In this document: positions 1 through 7,223 of the stretch, piece after piece | Position numbering within the stretch: position 1 is the first letter of the stretch | Layout of the letters: each line of letters opens with the position of its first letter | Source: Deltaproteobacteria bacterium | GTDB lineage: Bacteria > Desulfobacterota > GWC2-55-46 > DRQE01 | DNA length: 16,719 nucleotides | Direction of reading: 5' to 3' | NCBI GenBank assembly: GCA_030631875.1 | Contig: DAOVKH010000007.1 | Span: forward strand, 1-16,719 | Program-made: the position numbers and the translations under genes | Notes under the pieces: model-generated | What the model saw: the letters and a program-made list of their open reading frames with translations, nothing else | Told to the model about the DNA's origin: nothing | Databases searched by the model: none

Positions 1-1
1 A

Positions 2-1261
2 GTGCACGCCGGAGATATTACAGGGAGAGAGATAGAAGAGGCTCTCCTTAGTGCCGTGGCTAAAGACAGTAATATAACGGTCTTGGAGGATCACATTGCC
101 GTAGACCTGATAACGCACTCAAAGTTTGTTTCAGGCGGTAGTACTGCTGAAGATACGAAAGAAGATGTAGTATGGGGCGCATACGTTCTCGATAAGACGA
201 GCGGTGATATTACCCCACTCCTTGCAAAGGCCACCATCCTTGCTACGGGCGGAGCCGGTAAGGTCTACCGTTATACGAGTAACCCGGACGTCTCCACAGG
301 AGACGGCATCGCAATGGCAAGAAGAGCCGGTGCGGAGATAAGCAATATGGAGTTCATGCAGTTTCATCCGACCTGCTTATACCACCATAACGCAAAGAGC
401 TTTCTTATATCCGAAGCACTAAGGGGCGAAGGCGCTATACTTAAACGCAAAGACGGCACGCCCTTCATGGCCGACTACCACCCGAAGAAAGAACTTGCGC
501 CGAGGGATATCGTCGCACGCGCCATAGACTTTGAGATGAAGAAGAGCGGCGACGATTGTGTATACTTAGACATAAGCCACCAGCCCAAGGAATTCATAGA
601 AGACCGCTTCCCTAATATACGCGAGCGATGCCTGGACTTTGGCTTTGATATAACCAAAGAACCAATACCGGTCGTTCCGGCGGCGCATTATATCTGCGGC
701 GGTGTTAAGACCAACCTTAATGGAGAGACGACCCTAAAGCGCCTTTACGCCATAGGCGAGACGGCCTGTACGGGCGTGCACGGGGCAAACCGCTTGGCAT
801 CTAACTCGCTCCTGGAATCAATCGTATTCGCCGATAAGGCCGCCCGCCACTTGGCAAATCTCTTGGAATCTGATAATAGCGACCTTGCCTTGCCACCGAT
901 ACCGCCTTGGCGAAAGGGTACGGCTACGAGCAGTGAAGAGGCCGTCGTCATTAGCCAGAACTGGGATGAGATACGTCGTTTTATGTGGAATTATGTAGGT
1001 ATAGTCCGATCCAATAAGAGGCTCGCGCGCGCCAAGAGCCGCATAACTCTGCTGATAGAAGAGATAAACGAATACTACTGGGACTTTACCGTTACCTCCG
1101 ACTTGGTCGAGCTTAGGAATATCGCAACCGTCGCCGAGCTGATAATAGACTCTGCCATCGCAAGGAAAGAGAGCAGAGGGCTTCACTATAATATCGACTA
1201 CCCCGAAAGAGACGACAAAGCGTTTAACTCAGATACGACCATCTTAAGACCGACGCCGTAG
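2..1261 (+). CDS. nadB: L-aspartate oxidase, C-terminal part (5' truncated by window edge)
   Basis: Flavoenzyme that oxidises L-aspartate to iminoaspartate, the first step of de novo NAD synthesis, in the cytoplasm. The visible 419 codons start in mid-protein at the segment VHAGDITGREI, which lies roughly 125 residues into full-length NadB (about 540 aa). The GTG at position 2 is therefore an internal Val codon, not a start. The succinate dehydrogenase/fumarate reductase flavoprotein signatures are present: GGAGKVY, FMQFHPTCLY, EALRGEGA, ELAPRDIVARA, PAAHYICGG and HGANRLASNSLLE. The His and Arg residues in FMQFH, APRD, AAHY and GANR correspond to the substrate-binding residues known in E. coli NadB. 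The C-terminal helical region is complete to the TAG stop. The gene converges on the receiver-kinase gene, with 17 nt between the two stop codons. Identification is firm; the FAD-binding N-terminus is outside the window. Confidence 0.96.
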   Translation: MHAGDITGREIEEALLSAVAKDSNITVLEDHIAVDLITHSKFVSGGSTAEDTKEDVVWGAYVLDKTSGDITPLLAKATILATGGAGKVYRYTSNPDVSTGDGIAMARRAGAEISNMEFMQFHPTCLYHHNAKSFLISEALRGEGAILKRKDGTPFMADYHPKKELAPRDIVARAIDFEMKKSGDDCVYLDISHQPKEFIEDRFPNIRERCLDFGFDITKEPIPVVPAAHYICGGVKTNLNGETTLKRLYAIGETACTGVHGANRLASNSLLESIVFADKAARHLANLLESDNSDLALPPIPPWRKGTATSSEEAVVISQNWDEIRRFMWNYVGIVRSNKRLARAKSRITLLIEEINEYYWDFTVTSDLVELRNIATVAELIIDSAIARKESRGLHYNIDYPERDDKAFNSDTTILRPTP

Positions 1262-1283
1262 CCTTCTTGCCGGCAGTGCTACG
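1257..1283. repeat. Inverted repeat spanning the convergent nadB/kinase stop codons
   Basis: CGTAGC at 1257-1262 is the reverse complement of GCTACG at 1278-1283. Between the arms lies the palindrome TGCCGGCA (1268-1275). The nadB TAG lies in the left arm and the kinase TAG (minus strand) lies in the right arm. There is no T-tract on either side, so this is not a typical intrinsic terminator. It may still fold in both transcripts. Confidence 0.4.
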
Positions 1284-2337
1284 TAGCGACAGGCAGCGTT
1301 ACCGTAACGGTCGTCCCCTCGCCCTCCGTACTCTTTAGGTCTATCGTTCCATTGTGATCTTCTATAACCTTAGTGGCTATGGTCAGGCCAAGTCCCGCGC
1401 CCGTCATCTTTGAGGTATGAAAGGGGTTGAATATCTCTCGAAGCCGTTCTTCGGCGATACCGCGTCCGTTGTCCTTAATTATTACCTCAACGACCTTATT
1501 ACCTTTAAGGGCTGTGCTTACTTTGATGTTACCACCCTCTTCGATTGAATCCACGGAGTTTTGAAGTATATTAAGGAATGCTTTTTTGAGGTTTTCTTTA
1601 TTTAGTATTATATACGGAAGCGGCTCTGTCAGCTCTGTCGAGATGTCTATCTTATCTATATCGTTGAGTGTCTTGACCTCCCGCAACGCAGACGATACTA
1701 CTTCGTTTATCGCAGAGCTTTCCATCCTCGGTGACGTCAGTATTCCCCGGTACTCTTCTAACCTGTCGAGCATACTCTCCATGCGTTCAACCGAAGAGAG
1801 TATTGCCTTGGCATATTCTTTGCGTTTGGGGTCGCTTTCACCTTCAAAAAGACGCCGCGTCATGCCGCCTATCGTTACGAGCGGGTTTCTTATCTCATGG
1901 GCTATCGTCTCCAACATATTGGCCATTGAGTTTATGCGTTCGTTGTCGCTTGTATGCCTTTGTAGTATTCGCGTACTCAATAGGCTACTGACCCTTGCCG
2001 AGACTTCGATAATGCTATAGGGCTTTACGATATAGTCCTCTGCTCCGATACCGAGCCCTGATACCTTATCTTCGATCTCGCCTTTTGCTGTCAGCATAAT
2101 TATGGGGATGTGTTTTGTGGCGGGGTTGGCCTTTATTCTTTGGCAGGCCTCGAAGCCGTCCATGACCGGCATCATCACGTCAAGGAGTATCAAGTCCGGA
2201 GGTGCGTCCTCTATCTTCGCTAACGCATCATAGCCGTTTATAGCCGTATCGACAAGATAACCATCGGAGGTCATCTTGTCGGCCAGCAGTGTACGGTTAC
2301 GGTCATTATCGTCTACAATGAGTATTCGCGGCTTCAT
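1279..2337 (-). CDS. Receiver domain-histidine kinase fusion protein (hybrid two-component protein)
   Basis: Signalling protein of 352 aa with no membrane segment, so cytoplasmic. An N-terminal CheY-like receiver domain (about 1-122) has acidic D9/D10, phospho-acceptor D53 (LLDVMMP), T83 and K105 (VKPY). A short linker leads to a HisKA domain with the H-box IAHEIRNPLVT (H147). A HATPase_c domain follows, with N-box N256/N260, DNGRGI (D289) and GAGLGL. All residues needed for phosphotransfer and ATP binding look intact. Because the receiver is N-terminal and no sensor domain is present, the input is probably phosphate from another kinase. The ATG start lies 13 nt after the stop of the upstream beta-barrel gene on the same strand, with only a weak GAAG ribosome site, so the two probably form one transcript. 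No output regulator is encoded nearby. The domain call is firm; the pathway is unknown. Confidence 0.92.
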   Translation of the reverse strand: MKPRILIVDDNDRNRTLLADKMTSDGYLVDTAINGYDALAKIEDAPPDLILLDVMMPVMDGFEACQRIKANPATKHIPIIMLTAKGEIEDKVSGLGIGAEDYIVKPYSIIEVSARVSSLLSTRILQRHTSDNERINSMANMLETIAHEIRNPLVTIGGMTRRLFEGESDPKRKEYAKAILSSVERMESMLDRLEEYRGILTSPRMESSAINEVVSSALREVKTLNDIDKIDISTELTEPLPYIILNKENLKKAFLNILQNSVDSIEEGGNIKVSTALKGNKVVEVIIKDNGRGIAEERLREIFNPFHTSKMTGAGLGLTIATKVIEDHNGTIDLKSTEGEGTTVTVTLPVAT

Positions 2338-2350
2338 TTTATTACTTCAG

Positions 2351-3115
2351 TTAAAAACCTATCTTAACCATAAGAAAGGGGCCGTCGAGGAGGAAGTCGA
2401 GTTTGTCGTCATTATCCTCGGCGTGTAGGTTTATGTACCTGTATCCTCCGGATACTACAAATAACGGCGCAGGGTGGAAGTTTATCATCGCCTCTGCGTC
2501 GATAAAGTACGCATCACTGCCAAGGCCTATGCCTGTTACCTCGGCACTTACGTCAAGCAGGGCCGGAAGTCCGGCCTGAATGCCTATGCCGACCGTCGGT
2601 ATGGGTACGGATGTGGACTCTGATTCGTTCAGCGCGGCTATGGGTGCGTCGAGTTCGGTCTCAACGTCTAAGTACTTAAGCTCCGCTATGAGCGTTATAC
2701 GGTTACGCAGAAGGTCTATCAAGTCGTATTCATAGCCGAGACGATGGTAATCTATATCAAGGCTCGTCTTCACGAGTGTCGTCTGAGCGAAGTTCGTACC
2801 GCCGAAGTCTATGCCCGTAAGGTCTGCGATATTCGTGCTTCCGTCCCATGAGAGAGACATATAGGAGTACCTCAGGTGGTGGCTACCGAGGCCGAGCCTT
2901 ACCCTTATCTCAGGGAAGCTCTCCTCATCGTCGATACCGAGGTCGTCTACGAGATTTATATCCGTACCGAGCAAGCCTCCGTCGGTGACCTGAACATTAG
3001 AGTCGAGCGTTGAGAGCCAGTACCTGCCATCTATCTCCAAGACGGCCTCTGCCCTGCTTGAAGATATAGCAAATACCGCCAATAGTGTTACTGTAAATAG
3101 TATTAATTTTTTCAT
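2351..3115 (-). CDS. Outer-membrane beta-barrel protein of unknown function
   Basis: Protein of 254 aa with a clear Sec signal peptide (MKKL, then a hydrophobic core, then AEA at 22-24, with cleavage predicted before V25). The mature part (about 230 aa) alternates polar and apolar residues in many short segments. Examples are IRVRLGLG, HHLRYSYMSLSW, YHRLGYEYDL, RITLIAELKYL, FVVSGGYRYINL and FLMVKIGF. It ends in Phe, the usual C-terminal signature recognised by the BAM assembly complex. It looks like an 8- to 10-stranded barrel of the general OmpW/OmpA-like type, but I do not recognise a specific family. The start is supported by GGAGG (minus strand, 3125-3129) 9 nt before the ATG. It is upstream of, and probably cotranscribed with, the receiver-kinase gene. 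Barrel call likely; function unknown. Confidence 0.8.
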   Translation of the reverse strand: MKKLILFTVTLLAVFAISSSRAEAVLEIDGRYWLSTLDSNVQVTDGGLLGTDINLVDDLGIDDEESFPEIRVRLGLGSHHLRYSYMSLSWDGSTNIADLTGIDFGGTNFAQTTLVKTSLDIDYHRLGYEYDLIDLLRNRITLIAELKYLDVETELDAPIAALNESESTSVPIPTVGIGIQAGLPALLDVSAEVTGIGLGSDAYFIDAEAMINFHPAPLFVVSGGYRYINLHAEDNDDKLDFLLDGPFLMVKIGF

Positions 3116-3124
3116 GTAGAATTA

Positions 3125-3129
3125 CCTCC
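3125..3129 (-). promoter_or_regulatory. Ribosome binding site of the beta-barrel gene
   Basis: GGAGG on the minus strand, 9 nt upstream of the ATG at 3115-3113. It is the strongest Shine-Dalgarno sequence in the leftward two-gene unit and fixes the start of the signal peptide. Confidence 0.8.
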
Positions 3130-3146
3130 ATTTGTGGTATTTATGC

Positions 3147-3175
3147 TTGCCAGCGGAAGCTGACTCTAATACAAT
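3147..3175 (+). promoter_or_regulatory. Sigma70-type promoter for the fxsA-argS unit
   Basis: TTGCCA (3147-3152, 5 of 6 matches to TTGACA) and TACAAT (3170-3175, 5 of 6 to TATAAT) are separated by exactly 17 nt. The predicted transcription start near 3182 gives a leader of about 50 nt before the fxsA ATG. The -10 element is part of the palindrome TACAATTGTA (3170-3179), a possible operator. Confidence 0.65.
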
Positions 3176-3185
3176 TGTAGAGTAC

Positions 3186-3191
3186 ATTATA
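3186..3191 (-). promoter_or_regulatory. Candidate -10 element for the beta-barrel/kinase unit
   Basis: A perfect TATAAT on the minus strand, about 70 nt upstream of the beta-barrel start codon. No good -35 hexamer is seen at 16-18 nt (best TGTACT, 3 of 6), so the promoter may need an activator or another sigma factor. It faces the fxsA promoter, and the two predicted start sites lie within a few bases of each other. Confidence 0.35.
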
Positions 3192-3233
3192 TACCACCAA
3201 TCAATGTAAGTACACACTAAGGATTATATTTAT

Positions 3234-3617
3234 ATGTTATTCAAGCTCTTTCTATTATTCACGATAGTACCGGCCATTGAGCTTGCCTTGCTCATAACGA
3301 TAGGCACTCGCATCGGCGCGTTGAATACCATAGTCATCGTACTCGCTACGGGCTTTATTGGTGCGTATATGGTGCGCGCCGAGGGGTTGGATGTAGTAAG
3401 GCGGCTTCAGCGTACCATGGCCGAGGGAGCCTTCCCCGCAGAGGAAATCTTAGACGGGGTAATGGTCTTAGTCTCGGGCGCGTTACTCATAACGCCGGGC
3501 ATTATGACAGATATTATAGGGTTTCTTATGGTGATACCAAGATCAAGGGAGCCGATAAAGCGCCTTATAAAAATATACCTGAAGGGAAAGGTCTACCTTG
3601 GCATACGACGCCGTTAA
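3234..3617 (+). CDS. fxsA: FxsA family cytoplasmic membrane protein
   Basis: Small integral membrane protein (127 aa). FxsA of E. coli is known because its overproduction relieves F-plasmid exclusion of phage T7; its normal role is not established. Family features seen: an N-terminal hydrophobic helix ending in PAIELALLI, a second hydrophobic segment IVIVLATGFIGAYMVR, the amphipathic linker with EEILDGVMVLVSGALLITPGIMTD, and a basic C-terminal tail ending in RRR. Three to four membrane segments are likely. The ATG is preceded by AAGGA with about 10 nt spacing. This is the first gene of a rightward unit, and its last 20 nt overlap the start of pabB, so pabB is probably translationally coupled to it. 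Length is normal for the family, apart from the lack of a long C-terminal tail. Confidence 0.9.
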   Translation: MLFKLFLLFTIVPAIELALLITIGTRIGALNTIVIVLATGFIGAYMVRAEGLDVVRRLQRTMAEGAFPAEEILDGVMVLVSGALLITPGIMTDIIGFLMVIPRSREPIKRLIKIYLKGKVYLGIRRR

Positions 3618-5034
3618 TGGGGCTTCTAAGGTAGAGCCTCTCTCGCCTTCTGTAAGCCGTCTTACTCCATTCGATATATTAGAGGCAGTAAGCACTCTCT
3701 CCCGTCCGTTTATGCTATCGGGTGGCAGGTACTCTTATGTAGGTGCCGAGCCGTTCGCCGTACTTACGGTCGGTGCAGATGAGACGACACTTAAGTGGAG
3801 TGATGGCAGGAGCACTGAGAAGTTTACAGAAGCTCCATTTAAGCTTCTTTCAAATTTGCTCGAAGGGTTTAGCTTAGGCGACGCCCCCCCCTTTCCATTC
3901 TCATCGGGAGGTGTCGGGTACTTCTCTTACGACCTTAAGGGGCTGATGGAGGACGAAGGCTTTACGCCGTCTACGAAAGAACACCTTGGCGACGGAGCCG
4001 CCCTCTCCCGATTGCCGCTTCTGTCCATAGGGTTTTATAATAATATATATGTCTACGACCATGAAGTCGGTGCGGCCTATCTGGTGGAGACAAATTTAGG
4101 TAAGGCCTCAGCGCCGAGCAGTCTCTTTAGAGAGACTGTCCTTACGGCTACGCCAGAGGCAGAGCCTGCAAATATAGATAGAAACGAAGGCGATAGATAT
4201 TCGTCGAGCATCAGTGAGGCTGGATATATATCGGCCATAAAGAAAGCCCTTGAGTATATCAGCGAAGGCGACATATACCAGATAAATATATCACGGCGCT
4301 TGAGCTTCCCTCTTAAGGAAAAGCCAACGAAGATATATAGGCGCATTAAAGAGGCCGCACCATCACGCTTTGCCTATTATATGGATATGGAAGGGTTTCA
4401 GGTCATTGCCAATACGCCCGAACGGTTCATTAAGGTTAAAGACCGAAAGGTAAAGACCGAACCCATAAAAGGCACGCGCCCGCGGAGAGTCTCTAAAGCA
4501 AAAGACAAATCCGTGGTAGAGGAGCTTCACTCGAATATAAAGGAGGCCGCCGAGCACCTGATGATAGTAGACCTCGAAAGGAGCGACATGGGACGAATAT
4601 CAAAGACAGCTTCGGTAAAGGTAGATGACTTTAAGAGGATTGAGACCTACCCTAACCTCCACCACATGGTCTCTACGATAACCGGAGAACTTAAAGACGG
4701 CCTCTCCTCTATTGACGCTCTGAGTCAGGTCTTCCCCGGAGGCTCCATAACGGGCACACCAAAGGTACGCGCCATGGAGCTTATAGACGAACTTGAAGCC
4801 GAGCCGAGGGGCCTATATACCGGCACGCTCGGATGGATGGACTTTGGTAGCGGCAATATCGATATGGCTATGAGCATCAGAACGGCCATATGCGTAGACG
4901 ACCTCATACACCTAAGTGTCGGTAGCGGCATCGTAGCCGACTCCGACCCAAAGGCCGAGTACATGGAGACGACTACAAAGGCCGAAGACTTCTTAAATAC
5001 CCTTGGCCTTAAGTCCAAGGCAACTGGAGATTAG
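3598..5034 (+). CDS. pabB: Aminodeoxychorismate synthase component I
   Basis: Converts chorismate, with ammonia supplied by a glutaminase subunit, to 4-amino-4-deoxychorismate on the route to p-aminobenzoate and folate. The 478 aa show the chorismate-binding fold in full: YISEGDIYQINISRRL (220-235), NTPERFI, PIKGTRPR (289-296), AEHLMIVDLERSDMGRI, HHMVSTI, FPGGSITGTPK (379-389), YTGTLGWMDFGSGNIDMAMSIRTA and VGSGIVADSDP. The Lys of PIKGT (K291) is the PabB hallmark; TrpE has PIAGT. The TTG start overlaps fxsA by 20 nt and has AAAGG about 7 nt upstream. The next in-frame ATG (codon 39) would remove conserved N-terminal sequence. No pabA glutaminase gene is in the window. The next gene encodes the likely lyase. 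Confidence 0.94.
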   Translation: MAYDAVNGASKVEPLSPSVSRLTPFDILEAVSTLSRPFMLSGGRYSYVGAEPFAVLTVGADETTLKWSDGRSTEKFTEAPFKLLSNLLEGFSLGDAPPFPFSSGGVGYFSYDLKGLMEDEGFTPSTKEHLGDGAALSRLPLLSIGFYNNIYVYDHEVGAAYLVETNLGKASAPSSLFRETVLTATPEAEPANIDRNEGDRYSSSISEAGYISAIKKALEYISEGDIYQINISRRLSFPLKEKPTKIYRRIKEAAPSRFAYYMDMEGFQVIANTPERFIKVKDRKVKTEPIKGTRPRRVSKAKDKSVVEELHSNIKEAAEHLMIVDLERSDMGRISKTASVKVDDFKRIETYPNLHHMVSTITGELKDGLSSIDALSQVFPGGSITGTPKVRAMELIDELEAEPRGLYTGTLGWMDFGSGNIDMAMSIRTAICVDDLIHLSVGSGIVADSDPKAEYMETTTKAEDFLNTLGLKSKATGD

Positions 5035-5036
5035 AG

Positions 5037-5894
5037 ATGATGCAAGTATATGTAAACGGAAAATTCGTAGAAGAGGCTGATGCTGTAGTCTCGGTCTTTG
5101 ACAGAGGCTTTAGATACGGCGACGGCCTCTTTGAGACCTTGCGTGCCTATAGTGGCAAGATTCTTTTCTTAAGGGAACACTTAGAGCGATTAAGGTCGAG
5201 TGCCATATCGATAGCCATGGATGATGGCGCGGTCGACGATGCTCTTAAGAATATCAAAGACAATATCGAAGCACTTCTTGCCGTAAATAAACTTACCGAT
5301 AGAGATGCCTACGTGCGTATAACCATGACCAGAGGTGGCGCTTCACGCACCACACACCTGCCGCCCAAGGCCTTATCGCCGACAATAGTTATAGAGACCG
5401 AGCCGATAGACACTACGGTAATCGAATCTCTACAGGCCGAAGGCGTTAGTGCTATAGCCGTAGAAGCCCCGAAGAGAGACCTTTCTGAGGTCAAGAGCCT
5501 TAATTATCTGGCAAATGTACTCGGTAAAAATAAAGCCGCCAAGGCCGGAGCCTATGAGGCTGTATTTATATCCGCCGATGGCGGATGCGTCTTTGAAGGT
5601 ACTGCTACGAATATCTTTATCGTAAAGAACGGAGTCATCAAAACGCCTCCCATTGAAGCCATACTCGCAGGCATTACGCGGGCGGCGGTGATAATGTTGG
5701 CACGTAAAGAAGCAATCACCGTCATTGAAGAAGATATCTTTCTTGAAGATATCTTTACGGCAGACGAGGTATTTCTAACCAACTCCATAGTAGAGATACT
5801 TCCGCTCATAGAATTTGACGGTAAGGCCGTAGGAACTTTAGACAGATCTCCCCTCACCCGTCTGATCCAGAGCCGTTATAAGGCACTCGCTTAG
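5037..5894 (+). CDS. pabC: Class IV aminotransferase, probable aminodeoxychorismate lyase
   Basis: PLP-dependent fold-type IV enzyme of 285 aa. Seen: VYVNGKF, DRGFRYGDGLFETLRAYSGKI near the N-terminus, the catalytic Lys in EVKSLNYLANVLGK (K153), FEGTATNIFIV (E187), LAGITR and ADEVFLTNSIVEILPL. The family holds branched-chain aminotransferase, D-alanine aminotransferase and 4-amino-4-deoxychorismate lyase, which are hard to separate by eye. Its position 2 nt after pabB supports the lyase, which releases p-aminobenzoate and pyruvate. The FETLRAY and ATNIF segments fit PabC or BCAT. The ATG at 5037 has GGAG about 9 nt upstream; a second ATG follows immediately at 5040. Fold call is firm; substrate is inferred from context. 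Confidence 0.87.
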   Translation: MMQVYVNGKFVEEADAVVSVFDRGFRYGDGLFETLRAYSGKILFLREHLERLRSSAISIAMDDGAVDDALKNIKDNIEALLAVNKLTDRDAYVRITMTRGGASRTTHLPPKALSPTIVIETEPIDTTVIESLQAEGVSAIAVEAPKRDLSEVKSLNYLANVLGKNKAAKAGAYEAVFISADGGCVFEGTATNIFIVKNGVIKTPPIEAILAGITRAAVIMLARKEAITVIEEDIFLEDIFTADEVFLTNSIVEILPLIEFDGKAVGTLDRSPLTRLIQSRYKALA

Positions 5895-5966
5895 AGGACG
5901 ATAAAGCCCGCAAAGCTCTTATTATATTGACTTTTTAGCCCATTTCTGTTAATCCTTAAAGTTAAG

Positions 5967-6272
5967 ATGAAGTCCTCCCCTGTCAAAGGTAATAGTAAAC
6001 GAGTATTCTGGATCTTCGGCGTCGTGCTCGTCGCGATAGCAGGTTTTGCCGTATTTGGCAATAACGGCCTTGTCGATGTATACAAGCTTGGAAATGAACG
6101 CGACGCGATAAGTGAAAAGACAATCCGCATGCAGGAAGAAAATAAAGCATTGGCCGCTGAGATAGAACTACTCAAGACCGATAACAGATACATTGCCAAG
6201 GTCGCCCGTGATGAGCTTGGTATGATAGGTAAGGACGAAGTTCTCTATAAGATGGACGGCGAAGGTAAATAA
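5967..6272 (+). CDS. ftsB: Cell division protein FtsB/DivIC (septum formation initiator)
   Basis: Small bitopic membrane protein (101 aa) that, with FtsL and FtsQ, forms the divisome subcomplex regulating septal peptidoglycan synthesis. Features: a short basic cytoplasmic N-terminus (about 1-12), one membrane helix (about 13-31), a periplasmic coiled coil rich in E, K and L (about 40-70), and the DivIC/FtsB signature NRYIAKVARDELGMIGKDEVLYK (the last 23 residues before the tail). Length matches the family. A 72-nt gap separates it from pabC, and the ribosome site is weak (TTAAG directly before the ATG). In many Gram-negative genomes ftsB lies next to eno; here eno is 9.5 kb away on the far side of the rpoS block. 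Confidence 0.9.
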   Translation: MKSSPVKGNSKRVFWIFGVVLVAIAGFAVFGNNGLVDVYKLGNERDAISEKTIRMQEENKALAAEIELLKTDNRYIAKVARDELGMIGKDEVLYKMDGEGK

Positions 6273-6330
6273 GCCGGTAGGATATTCATCGAAGATCGCA
6301 CGAGTCCCCTTTATAAAAGCAAAAAACTTT

Positions 6331-6351
6331 AGAGGCTCTTTAAGAGAGTCT
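6331..6351 (+). promoter_or_regulatory. Imperfect hairpin in the leader of the amidohydrolase gene
   Basis: AGA (6331-6333) and CTCTT (6336-6340) pair with AAGAG (6342-6346) and TCT (6349-6351), with a 2x2 mismatch and almost no loop. It lies immediately before the TTGGAG ribosome site and has no following T-tract, so it is not a terminator. A role in translation is possible but weakly supported. Confidence 0.2.
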
Positions 6352-6370
6352 GTTGGAGACATTTATTCAT

Positions 6371-7219
6371 ATGGTCAATAATAATGGTAATGGTAAGAAC
6401 GTTAAAGTAGCCGCCATACAGATCGAGCCTTCTCCCGACGGTTTGACTGCGACACTTAACCACACAGAAGAACTCATTCGCCTTAGTGCCGATAAGGGAG
6501 CGAAGGTCATTGCCCTACCTCAACTCTTTGCCCTGCCCTGGTTTCCTGCGACGATTAATAGTGATAACTTTAACCTCGCCGAGGACGAAGACGGCGAGAC
6601 CATCAGCTTCATGCGTGAGCTTAGCTCGAAGCTCGATATAGCGATAGTAACCCCTATATTTGAGAAGTATAAAGATAAGTACTTTAATACTGCCTTCGTT
6701 ACAGGCCCTGATGGCGACGTACTTGGTAAGTATAGAAAGATGCATGTCCCGCAGATACCACTTTGGGAGGAGCGTTCGTACTTCACACCCGGCGATTTGG
6801 GCTTTACTATAATCGAAACACCCTACGCAAAGATCGGCATCCAGCTCTGTTGGGACGTATTCTTCCCCGAAGGGATGAGGATACTCGCCCTTAATGGTGC
6901 TGACATCGTTATCGCACCGACGGCCTCGGCCTTTGAACACTCAAGCAGTAAGTGGGAGCGTGCCATCTCTGCCTCGGCTCACGCCAACGGCTTGTTCGTA
7001 ATGCGGGTTAATCGCATAGGCATTGAAGGCGAGCAGAGTTTCTACGGCAGGAGTTTTTGCGCAGGCCCCGACGGCGAGTTTCTCGTAAAGCCCGCAGGCT
7101 CACTCGAAGGCGTTATCATGGCCGAGTGCGACTTGAATGTAATCGGCACGGTGCGTAAGGATTGGGTATTTATGAAAGATCGCCGACCGGATACATATAA
7201 AACAATCATCGGAGAATAA
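6371..7219 (+). CDS. Nitrilase-superfamily carbon-nitrogen hydrolase, N-carbamoylputrescine amidase-like, catalytic Glu replaced by Gln
   Basis: Cytoplasmic protein of 282 aa with the nitrilase alpha-beta-beta-alpha fold. Its pattern resembles N-carbamoylputrescine amidase: VAAIQIEP, GKYRKMHVPQIP, YFTPGDLGF, IGIQLCWDVFFPEG, NRIGIEG, FYGRSFCAGPDGEF and DRRPDTYK. Catalytic Lys (K123) and Cys (C160) are present, as is the second Glu region (E133/E134). The triad Glu, normally in a P/Q-E-L-F motif, is Gln here: ALPQLFALPWF, Q51, codon CAA at 6521-6523. This may abolish classical amidase activity or mark a distinct subfamily. I chose ATG 6371, 12 nt after GGAG. An in-frame TTG at 6353 would add 6 residues but would lie inside that ribosome site. 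It follows ftsB after 98 nt and precedes argS by 4 nt. Substrate unknown. Confidence 0.85.
   Translation: MVNNNGNGKNVKVAAIQIEPSPDGLTATLNHTEELIRLSADKGAKVIALPQLFALPWFPATINSDNFNLAEDEDGETISFMRELSSKLDIAIVTPIFEKYKDKYFNTAFVTGPDGDVLGKYRKMHVPQIPLWEERSYFTPGDLGFTIIETPYAKIGIQLCWDVFFPEGMRILALNGADIVIAPTASAFEHSSSKWERAISASAHANGLFVMRVNRIGIEGEQSFYGRSFCAGPDGEFLVKPAGSLEGVIMAECDLNVIGTVRKDWVFMKDRRPDTYKTIIGE
7211..7214 (+). promoter_or_regulatory. Ribosome binding site that fixes the TTG start of argS
   Basis: GGAG inside the last codons of the amidohydrolase gene, 9 nt before TTG 7224. The arrangement suggests translational coupling of the two genes. Confidence 0.7.
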
Positions 7220-7223
7220 TAAC

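Noticed and set aside
818..1186. Minus-strand open frame of 122 codons inside nadB
   Set aside because: Lies fully antisense to a clear flavoprotein sequence, has no domain signature or ribosome site, and is a frame shadow.
5730..5756. Two copies of GAAGATATCTTT, 15 bp apart, in pabC
   Set aside because: The encoded EDIFLEDIF aligns without an insertion to the usual segment before ADEVF, so it is probably chance similarity and not a tandem duplication.
6353..6370. Upstream in-frame TTG start for the amidohydrolase
   Set aside because: The TTG is part of the TTGGAG ribosome site serving ATG 6371, and the extra residues have no family support.
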